From assembly GCA_964428175.1 (NCBI GenBank), contig CAYRXM010000064.1:1-25340 (forward strand): a DNA stretch of 25,340 nt, read 5' to 3'. The DNA is from CAYRXM01 sp964428175. Its GTDB lineage: Bacteria; Chloroflexota; Anaerolineae; JAFGEY01. Each line of letters starts with the position of its first letter. The first letter of the stretch is position 1. The notes under the pieces were generated by a model. That model saw only the letters and a list, made by a program, of their open reading frames with translations. It did not search any database and had not been told where the DNA came from. Positions 17,048 to 23,597 of the stretch are shown piece after piece. The translations under genes and the position numbers were made by a program.

Positions 17048-17851
17048 TCTCACCGTTTGCGCGATTTCAAGCAGCGTTTCTTTACGCAAAATTTCACTGT
17101 GCAGTTCCAGCAGCAGGCCGTCGCGCTCCCAGACGATGCTGTGTGACGGCGCATCGCCATAGGTAGTCACCAGCACCCCATCGACGCCGGCCACATCGAC
17201 CGGTTGGATCGTCGAGTCGCCAAGCTGGGTGTAGGATAAAATGCCGCCCTCCTCGCGGAAGAGCAGGCGGTACTCGCGCAGGCAGACTGCTTTGGGCGCT
17301 TGATCCGTGCCGTAACACAGCTCGACGTACAACGGCTGTGAGATCCACGCCGGCAGGTCGGGAAAAGAGACGGCGGCCATCTCGCGCAGGTCGTAACCTT
17401 CCGGCAGCAACTTGGGCAGCGACGGCGCGCGGCCCATCGTCAATTCGACCGCCAGCAAGTCGCGCAGCGGCTCGCGCACGGCGCGCGTCGGTTCTGCGTC
17501 GGCTGTAGGGGTGATCTCGACCGTGGTCTGGCGCAGCTTGAGCGTCACCAGCACCCGCCCCCATACGCCCTGCCCGGCAGGGGTGATCGTCCACAGCAAG
17601 ACCAGGATCAGCGCCGTGACCAGCGCGCCCCCCAAGGCGGGACGCAGGCGAAGCAGTCTGGCCGGACGCGGGGCAGATTGGGTCAAGATTAGCGTGTCAA
17701 CCCGTCGGGTCAAATGAGGTAGGGGGCCAGACAAAACGATTTCGTCGACCCGCCGCCTCAAGGCGGCGGGCACGGCGGGCATCAGGTTGTTGATCTGTGC
17801 CAACCGCTGTAACAAATTTTCAGTTTCCGAATGCCCGTTATTCTCGCTCAT
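17045..17851 (-). CDS. Probable anti-sigma factor with one membrane helix
   Basis: A 268-residue protein. Residues 1-67 are a charged cytoplasmic region; one strong helix (about 70-90, ALGGALVTALILVLLWTI) spans the membrane; the rest is an outer domain beginning LPKLLPEGYDLREMA and ending in a GVLVTTYGD...HSIVWERDGLLLEL pattern like the DUF4367-type sensor domains of Gram-positive and Chloroflexi anti-sigma proteins. No HxxxCxxC zinc motif is present, so it is not a classic ZAS anti-sigma; the call rests on topology and on overlapping the ECF sigma gene by 14 bp. It would hold the sigma factor at the membrane until a cell-surface signal arrives. ATG 17851 was chosen because it lies within the last sigma codons. 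Confidence 0.72.
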   Translation of the reverse strand: MSENNGHSETENLLQRLAQINNLMPAVPAALRRRVDEIVLSGPLPHLTRRVDTLILTQSAPRPARLLRLRPALGGALVTALILVLLWTITPAGQGVWGRVLVTLKLRQTTVEITPTADAEPTRAVREPLRDLLAVELTMGRAPSLPKLLPEGYDLREMAAVSFPDLPAWISQPLYVELCYGTDQAPKAVCLREYRLLFREEGGILSYTQLGDSTIQPVDVAGVDGVLVTTYGDAPSHSIVWERDGLLLELHSEILRKETLLEIAQTVR

Positions 17852-18341
17852 CCAGTATAGCTCTTAATTTATGCAAAGCGCGATAAAGGATCACCGCCAC
17901 TGTGTTTTCACGCAAACGCATCGCCTTGCCGATAGCCCGGTTGGTCAGCCCGGCGACAAAACGCAGGCGCACGATCTCTTGTTCGCGCTCGCTCAAGGTC
18001 GAGATCGCCGCGCACAAGGCGATTAATTCCTGGTGCTGTTCCGCCTGCCCTTCCACCGGCGGGTCGGGCGCAGACAGATCGCCCACACGTTCCAGCGACA
18101 CCTGCGGTTTGCGCCGCCGGAAATGCCCGGCGACCTCGGTGCGGGCGATGGCAAAGAGCCACCCGCCAAACGCGCCCTCGTCGCGCAGGGTATGCAATTT
18201 GGTCAACGCCCGCTCAAAGGTCTGTGCGGTCAGGTCTTGGGCCAGCGCCTCATCCTCCACCCGCAGGCGCATATAGTTGAGCACGCGGGGCAGGTATTCG
18301 CCGTACTGCTCGGTTAAAATGTGGTACGGGTCCCGGCCCAC
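17838..18341 (-). CDS. ECF-family RNA polymerase sigma factor
   Basis: A 167-residue sigma factor of normal ECF length. Region 2 covers about residues 8-77 (EDEALAQDLTAQTFERALTKLHTL, then GGWLFAIARTEVAGHFRRRK). After a variable linker, region 4 covers about 110-162 with the helix-turn-helix (LSEREQEIVRLRFVAGLTNRAIGKAMRLRENTVAVILYRALHKLR). It directs RNA polymerase to a special promoter set, usually including its own. The start is GTG at 18341 with GGAGG 8 bp upstream. The overlap with the anti-sigma gene and the string of glycosyltransferase genes after it suggest that it may control the surface-glycan cluster. I saw no clear sigma-70 promoter upstream; GAACTGAACC near 18395-18404 on the minus strand is a possible ECF -35. 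Confidence 0.92.
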   Translation of the reverse strand: MGRDPYHILTEQYGEYLPRVLNYMRLRVEDEALAQDLTAQTFERALTKLHTLRDEGAFGGWLFAIARTEVAGHFRRRKPQVSLERVGDLSAPDPPVEGQAEQHQELIALCAAISTLSEREQEIVRLRFVAGLTNRAIGKAMRLRENTVAVILYRALHKLRAILDERE

Positions 18342-18468
18342 GCGGCTTTCCTCCAGGCAGGCTATTACAGGGATGGATCAAGGCAAAGGAGTATTACACG
18401 GTTCAGTTCATGATCGCTGGCAGCCGGCGGCTGACCACCGACAGCAGACAGCGCTCAGTCGTCCGCCG

Positions 18469-21400
18469 TCATGGATTCTTGACCTGATAGATCGTCACCA
18501 GATCGTTCTGATAAACTACCCTCAGTTGCCCGTTCTGAGCCATCTGGTCAAACTTGGACAGCATTTGTTCCCGGCGCGGGTCGCCCGGACTGACCGCTTC
18601 GTCGAAATGTTTGTTGATATAGGTGCGCTCCAGCGGGCCGAAATACACGTATTCGATGCCCAACTCGTTCATGATCGCCATCGACCGCGCCGGGTCGGCC
18701 GAGGTGAACAGATCGCGGGCCAGCCCGTCGCGCCGGCCAATGTCCCAGCCATAGCGCTGCTCGCCCTGGTGCATCCCCACCAGCGTGGGCAGGCCGGTAA
18801 AAGTCGACGCGCGCAAGCCGAATTCGCGATAATAGCCCAGCGGCGCTTCGGCGATCACCGGCGTGCCCTTGACGTTCTCGTTCAGCCAGCGAATCGCCGC
18901 ATAGTCGCTGTACAACGGCATCTCGTTTTCGTGTGTGGGCCAGGTGTACACGCCGACGGTCATAAAGTCCATCCCATTCAGCGTGCCCAGCGACGGGTGT
19001 GCGTTCGGAAAGCGCTCGATCACCCGTGCCACCGTGCCCAGCGGCAAAAAGAGCGCCGCCGAAACCAGCAGCAAGGTAAACGCCGTCTGCCACAGGATGC
19101 GCCAGGCGCGGCGTTGTCCTTCGATCCACGCCCACACCGCGGGCAGCGATGCGCCGGCCGCCACACCGAGCAGCATCCATACCTGCATGTAGAATTTGAA
19201 CAGCGTGTTCATGCGCCACCAGTCGCCGCCGGCCAGAAAATCTTTCAAGTAGAACAGTTCGATGCCGACCAGGATCAAAAACGCGGTAAAGACCAGGGCC
19301 AGCAAAAAGCGCCGTTCGGAGGGGATGCCCGGCTCGACCAGCAAGGCCAGCGCGAGCACGAGCAGCGGCACGGTCAAAAACAGCACCCAATAGCTCTTCC
19401 AGGCGAAAAAGAGGAGCAGCAAGGCCAGCACAGCCAGATACCCCCAGGCACGCCGGTAGCCGTGTGCGGGACGCCGCACCAGGAGCGCGTAGGCCGCCTC
19501 CAGCCGGTGCAGGCGCGGCAGGTAGCGCGCGCAGAGCCGGATCAATCGCAGCACGCCCCATTTCGATCTCGACCAGGCCAGCAGCAGAAACGTCGCGGCG
19601 ACGAAAAGCATCAGCCCCCACACGGTCAAAAACTCGCCCGGCTCGGTCGGCGCGCGGCCCAGCCCCCAGCCCACGCCGACAAACAGCGCGGTGTAATACT
19701 TGAAAAAAGGCATGTAAAGCAGCAGCCCGCCCGCGGCCAGACCGATCCCGGTCATCAGCGCCGCGCCGACGCCCTGCTTGCCCCGCGCGCGCGTCCAGGC
19801 CAGCAGCAGTGCCAGCCCACTGAACCCGGCAAAAGCAGGGAAATCCCAGGTGTTGATCGCCGCCAGCGCGCCGAGTGCCAGCGCCCACAAGGGCCAGACG
19901 AGCACCTCGCCCCAATCGAGGCGCTGCCAGAGATAGCGAAAGCTGCTTTTGACCAGCGACCATTCGCCGCCCCCTCCCTCGTAAAACGGGGGAGGGCAGG
20001 GAGGCGAGGGGTGGGAGCGTCTCAGCCACCAGTTGAGCGCAAAAGCGATCGCCAGCGCCGTAAAAGGGATGTTCATCATGTGCGGGTGCAGGTCGGCAAA
20101 CAAAAAGCTCCAATATGGAAACTCGTTGATCGTCAGCCCGACCACCCGGCTGCGATCCCAGTAATTAAAGCCCGGAATGTGCGCCCCCTGAGCGACAATG
20201 CGCCACAGTCCGTCGGCGGCGCGCACCAGCGTCTGCACGCCGGGCAGCCGGCTGGCAAACGCGCTCTGACTCAACGTCTCTAATTGCTCGACGATGTGCA
20301 CGGCGCTGTCCAGGTTGCCAAGTAGAGCCATAAACAGCACCGCCAGCAAGCCCTGGGCGACGCCGGTAGAAACCCGGTTTCTGGGAGAAACCGGGTTTCT
20401 AATGAGCGAGTAGCCGATGCAAAAGACGTTGCTCACCGTCAGCGCAAAATAGAGCGGCACGGCCAGATTAAAAGCCACCGAGGTGCCGATCCCGGTCAAG
20501 CGAGTGACGATGGAAACCAAAAACTGGCCGTAATAATAATAATTGAGATAGCCATCCGAAAAATAGGGATCATAAGGCGGAAAGTACGCGCTGCGCATGC
20601 AGGCGTTCAGATAGGCCAGGTCCATCCCCTTTTCGCCGCCGTTCCAGGGATGCCACAGATCGGGGTTGAGCATACGGATGCCGACGAAAAAGAGCAGCGC
20701 CAGCCCGAACACCGCCTCGCCGAGCAGGATCAGCCGCCGGTTGGCGCGCAACCAGGCTTTCAATTCTGCGCCGTAGCGACGCAGCAGCAGCGCCGACGCC
20801 CCGGCGACAAGGAGCAGCGCCGCCAGGGTCAGCGGCAGGCCGTTCTGGAGCCAGCGCAGGCTGCTCGGCAGCCAGATCAAATAGCCGACCAGCAGCAATC
20901 CAATCGATCTGGCGAGCATATAGCCCCGGTCGCGCAGCCCGCTGAAAACGACGAAAACCAGCGGAAAGGCCAGCGCGCCGATCAAGGCCACCGCCAGCCA
21001 CCACAGCAGCGTCGCCAGCAGCGCCGACCAGACCGTCGAGCCGCTGGCCGCTTTGTTCCAGCCCCAATCGGCGACCACCGGCAGCTCGCCCACCGGCCCG
21101 TCGAGCAGCAGCGTCTTTTCGACCTCACCCTCTTGGGCCGGCTTGCTGTCGAACAGCGCCAGAAAGTCGAGTTTCCTGTCCCAGTTCCACGCCGCCGGCC
21201 TGGACAGCGCATCGCGGAACAGCCGGTCCCAGACGGCGTAATCGAGATGGCGGACTTTTTTGAACACGATTGGTTTGGGGTGGTCATAGACGGTAAAGCT
21301 CTCGTCGGCGTCGTCATCGACGATGTCCAGCCCAAACAGGCCGGGGTAGGCAGTGAACTCGGCGACGCGCTCAAAGCCCAGTTCGCCGGCAAAGAGCAGG

Positions 21401-23064
21401 CGGTAAAACTCGCTGCTGAGCGGGTAGCGATCCGGCAGGCGGGGGATGGTGCGGTAGAGCCGGTTGGTGGAGAGGACGATGTAATCGGCCTGGCCCAGCC
21501 GCGTGCGCAGCAGATCGTACTTGGCGTAACCGTCATCCTCGTACATCGGCAGCTCGATGTGCTGGTAGCCGCGCACACCGGGGTTGGCCCCCTCCAGCGG
21601 CAGCGAAAGCGGCAGGTGATCGTCCCAGTGCTCCACCGCGATGACCGAGCCGTCGGGCACATTCTGATAGATCCATTTCGAGGCCTGAATCCAGGGGTGT
21701 TCCTGCGCATAGACCCGCATAAAGGCGAGTGCCCAGACGAGTGTCGAGATGAGCAGCAGGTGCGGCAGATAGGCCAGGGCAAGGCTTATCACATACTGCA
21801 TATTCCGTCTGTTTGCCGCTTGCCCATTGGCCATTTGTTCATTCGCCCATTGGGCGATTCGCACCACCATCGCTGCGCCCATCAGGATGAACAGCGGCAG
21901 CAAAGGCAGCATATAGCGCATAAACTTGACCATGAACGAGCCGGTGAGCAGGAAATAGGGCACCGCCCAGCACAGCAAAATCAATTCGGCGTCATAGGGA
22001 GAGGCGAACAGCGCTCGCTGCTCCCGCCTGAACTGGCGCAGCAGCGTCCAGCCAAACCCGGCAAAGGCGAAAATGCCCAGCGGCCAGCCCAAGCCCCAAC
22101 GCACCTGCTCGACGATGTGGTAGACAAAGGGCGTGGTGTTGCGATACTGGCGCGTAAAAGGCCAGTCGGCGGTGCCGCGCACCATCGTGCCTTGCTCGGC
22201 GATTTGCTTGATGTACATCGGGTAATCCAGGATGGCGAAAGGCGAGGTGAAGGCAAAGGCCAGCAGCGCGCAGCCCAGGCTCAAGGCGATGTTGGGCAAG
22301 GCGCGCCGAAGCAGTTTCCCATCGCCGCGCGCCGCGCGGATCGCCTGAGCGATGACCAGCACGGCCAGGATCGGCGCGGCGCTGAACTTGGAGGCCACGG
22401 CCAACCCGGCGGCCAGCCCCGACCAGACCGTCGGCCACCACCTGGACGGCTCTGCGCGGGCCACGCACACCGCGCCGTAGAGCGAGAGAAGGGTGAAAAA
22501 AGTGGTCATCACGTCAAAGGTGGCAAAATGGGCAAGCTGGATGTGCATGGGCGCAAGCGCGACCAGCGCCGCCGCCAGCAGGCCGACCTGATCGCCGTAG
22601 ACGCGCCGGCCAAGCAGAAAAACCAGATAGATGATGCCCAGGTCGCACAACGCCGCAAGCACACGCCCAACCAGCGTAATCCCGCCGTATTGACCCAGAT
22701 TTTGCAGCGCGTGCGCCGTCTCCTGGTACGGCTCGCCCCAGGCGTACACCTGCCGGCCCAGCGCCGCCAGGGACTGACCGGCAAAAGCGTGCAGGTAAAG
22801 CGGCAGGTGTCCGTAGGCGAAATTGCGCACCTGCCCGCCGCCTTGACCGTCGGGCGCCCACAGTGGGTTAAGCGTCGAGCGGCGTGCGTCGAGGAGATCG
22901 ACGGCGCTCGCCGGCAGGCGAATGGTCGGCGCGACCATGGCGATCCAGCGCTCGTCGGGGTGAGCATGCTGGTTCTCATCCCAGTTGAGGCCGTAAAAGC
23001 GCAAGACCGCCCCAAACAGCAAAATGATCGCCAGCGCCAGAGAAACTCGCTTGTTTTGAGCCAT
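18469..23064 (-). CDS. Giant fusion: GT39-like glycosyltransferase + DUF2298 (YYY) protein
   Basis: A 1531-residue membrane protein joining two families that are separate genes elsewhere in this window. The N-terminal half (1 to about 700) starts with one helix, then HAHPDERW with D36-E37 as the expected acidic pair, and FAYGHLPLYLHAFAGQSLAALG; it resembles PMT/GT39 enzymes. The C-terminal half repeats the DUF2298 marks: DGYLNYYYYGQF near residue 843, FADLHPHMMN near 990, WWRMNTLFKFYMQVWMLLG, and YAAIRWLNENVKGTPVIAEA near the end. Fusion implies the two activities act together in one complex. ATG 23064 has GAGG about 8 bp upstream and a promoter at 23102-23130. Repetitive DNA lies in the frame at 20368-20400 (residues 889-899), 19965-20021 and about 21811-21860. 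Confidence 0.87.
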   Translation of the reverse strand: MAQNKRVSLALAIILLFGAVLRFYGLNWDENQHAHPDERWIAMVAPTIRLPASAVDLLDARRSTLNPLWAPDGQGGGQVRNFAYGHLPLYLHAFAGQSLAALGRQVYAWGEPYQETAHALQNLGQYGGITLVGRVLAALCDLGIIYLVFLLGRRVYGDQVGLLAAALVALAPMHIQLAHFATFDVMTTFFTLLSLYGAVCVARAEPSRWWPTVWSGLAAGLAVASKFSAAPILAVLVIAQAIRAARGDGKLLRRALPNIALSLGCALLAFAFTSPFAILDYPMYIKQIAEQGTMVRGTADWPFTRQYRNTTPFVYHIVEQVRWGLGWPLGIFAFAGFGWTLLRQFRREQRALFASPYDAELILLCWAVPYFLLTGSFMVKFMRYMLPLLPLFILMGAAMVVRIAQWANEQMANGQAANRRNMQYVISLALAYLPHLLLISTLVWALAFMRVYAQEHPWIQASKWIYQNVPDGSVIAVEHWDDHLPLSLPLEGANPGVRGYQHIELPMYEDDGYAKYDLLRTRLGQADYIVLSTNRLYRTIPRLPDRYPLSSEFYRLLFAGELGFERVAEFTAYPGLFGLDIVDDDADESFTVYDHPKPIVFKKVRHLDYAVWDRLFRDALSRPAAWNWDRKLDFLALFDSKPAQEGEVEKTLLLDGPVGELPVVADWGWNKAASGSTVWSALLATLLWWLAVALIGALAFPLVFVVFSGLRDRGYMLARSIGLLLVGYLIWLPSSLRWLQNGLPLTLAALLLVAGASALLLRRYGAELKAWLRANRRLILLGEAVFGLALLFFVGIRMLNPDLWHPWNGGEKGMDLAYLNACMRSAYFPPYDPYFSDGYLNYYYYGQFLVSIVTRLTGIGTSVAFNLAVPLYFALTVSNVFCIGYSLIRNPVSPRNRVSTGVAQGLLAVLFMALLGNLDSAVHIVEQLETLSQSAFASRLPGVQTLVRAADGLWRIVAQGAHIPGFNYWDRSRVVGLTINEFPYWSFLFADLHPHMMNIPFTALAIAFALNWWLRRSHPSPPCPPPFYEGGGGEWSLVKSSFRYLWQRLDWGEVLVWPLWALALGALAAINTWDFPAFAGFSGLALLLAWTRARGKQGVGAALMTGIGLAAGGLLLYMPFFKYYTALFVGVGWGLGRAPTEPGEFLTVWGLMLFVAATFLLLAWSRSKWGVLRLIRLCARYLPRLHRLEAAYALLVRRPAHGYRRAWGYLAVLALLLLFFAWKSYWVLFLTVPLLVLALALLVEPGIPSERRFLLALVFTAFLILVGIELFYLKDFLAGGDWWRMNTLFKFYMQVWMLLGVAAGASLPAVWAWIEGQRRAWRILWQTAFTLLLVSAALFLPLGTVARVIERFPNAHPSLGTLNGMDFMTVGVYTWPTHENEMPLYSDYAAIRWLNENVKGTPVIAEAPLGYYREFGLRASTFTGLPTLVGMHQGEQRYGWDIGRRDGLARDLFTSADPARSMAIMNELGIEYVYFGPLERTYINKHFDEAVSPGDPRREQMLSKFDQMAQNGQLRVVYQNDLVTIYQVKNP
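19965..20021 (-). repeat. C/G-rich inverted repeat inside the giant fusion gene
   Basis: CCCTCCC (19972-19978) and GGGAGGG (19990-19996) flank CGTAAAAC, within longer C/G-rich flanks. Read in frame it gives a Pro/Gly-rich loop (SPPCPPPFYEGGGGEW) between two membrane helices. Its composition is unlike that of the protein around it and looks like an inserted intergenic-type repeat. Confidence 0.65.
20368..20400 (-). repeat. 33-bp in-frame palindromic element (15-3-15), copy 2
   Basis: AGAAACCCGGTTTCT, GGG, AGAAACCGGGTTTCT: the second arm is the exact inverse complement of the first, and each arm is a 7-1-7 hairpin. It equals codons 889-899 (RNPVSPRNRVS) and begins in the same codon phase as copy 1 at 15654-15686. 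Confidence 0.88.
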
Positions 23065-23101
23065 GCCTCATCCTCGAAATACAGTGTACAAACAACCCGG
23101 C

Positions 23102-23130
23102 ATTGTATCACGGTCATCCAATTCGGGCAA
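23102..23130 (-). promoter_or_regulatory. Promoter of the giant GT39-DUF2298 gene
   Basis: On the minus strand TTGCCC (-35, 23125-23130) and TGATACAAT (-10 TACAAT at 23102-23107 with a TG extension) are 17 bp apart. It diverges from the darA promoter 33 bp away. Confidence 0.6.
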
Positions 23131-23162
23131 CCCGGCGCGCCCGTTCGAACCCAGATCGTTCA

Positions 23163-23191
23163 TTGACACCCGTGCATGGTTCTGATATAAT
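23163..23191 (+). promoter_or_regulatory. Consensus sigma-70 promoter of the c-di-AMP receptor gene
   Basis: TTGACA (23163-23168), a 17 bp spacer and TATAAT (23186-23191) form a perfect consensus. The predicted start near 23198 leaves a 35 nt leader with GGAGG before the ATG at 23233. Confidence 0.88.
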
Positions 23192-23232
23192 ATGCGCGTC
23201 AGCCGGGATTCTTGATACCAGGAGGTTGGGCC

Positions 23233-23535
23233 ATGTCTGGAAAAATGATCATCAGCATTGTTCATCTCGAAGATGCGCAAGGGGTTGTCAAGGCGTTGAA
23301 CGGCGCGGGGTTTGGCGTCACTCAAGTGTCCACTTCTGGCGGGTTTTTGCGACACGGCAATGCGACGCTGATGGTCGGCGTGGAGGAAGAGCAGGTCGAT
23401 CAAGTCATGGAGATCATCAAGGCCAACACCAGGCCCCATTCTCAGCGCGGCTGGTGGCGTCGTCCCGGGCGGCACCAGATGGCCGCAGCGAACGTGTTTG
23501 TGGTCGAGATGGAGCGCGCGCGCATTCCATCTTGA
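23233..23535 (+). CDS. darA: Cyclic-di-AMP receptor, PII-like (DarA/PstA family)
   Basis: A 100-residue protein (DUF970 family) expected to form a PII-like trimer that binds c-di-AMP in the cytoplasm. The signature TSGGFLRHGNATLMVGVE (residues 34-51) matches the ligand-binding TTGGFL-x-GN-x-T-x-MIGVE segment of Firmicute PstA/DarA. The C-terminal ANVFVVEMER strand corresponds to ATVFVLPVEQF. Residues 66-84 form the T-loop-like stretch, here rich in Arg and Trp (QRGWWRRPGR). Its downstream partner is unknown in most species. ATG 23233 is chosen over an upstream in-frame TTG at 23212 because GGAGG lies at 23220-23225. The gene stands alone between a consensus promoter and a strong terminator. 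It is the second c-di-AMP element in the window. Confidence 0.93.
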   Translation: MSGKMIISIVHLEDAQGVVKALNGAGFGVTQVSTSGGFLRHGNATLMVGVEEEQVDQVMEIIKANTRPHSQRGWWRRPGRHQMAAANVFVVEMERARIPS

Positions 23536-23554
23536 TCTCGAGTCCGATCAATTG

Positions 23555-23596
23555 ACGAGCCTTGCCGGTGTAAAACCGGCAAGGCTCGTTTTGTTT
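23555..23596 (+). terminator. Intrinsic terminator of darA
   Basis: ACGAGCCTTGCCGGT and ACCGGCAAGGCTCGT form a perfect 15 bp stem with a 5-base loop, followed by TTTGTTTTTT. It also lies 8 bp beyond the convergent cysS stop, but the minus side lacks a T run, so it mainly serves darA. Confidence 0.9.
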
Positions 23597-23597
23597 T

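Noticed and set aside
18342..18468. Terminator of the fusion gene or sigma-70 promoter of the sigma factor gene
   Set aside because: Only GC-rich partial palindromes without a T run and no -35/-10 pair with acceptable spacing were found; the GAACTGAACC word is too little for an ECF promoter call.
20650..23166. Long open frame on the plus strand opposite the giant fusion gene (838 codons), and similar ones at 8880-10853, 18277-20283 and 13079-14254
   Set aside because: They are antisense to genes with clear motifs, are rich in Gln, Arg and His as expected from reversed GC-rich codons, and show no domain or ribosome site.
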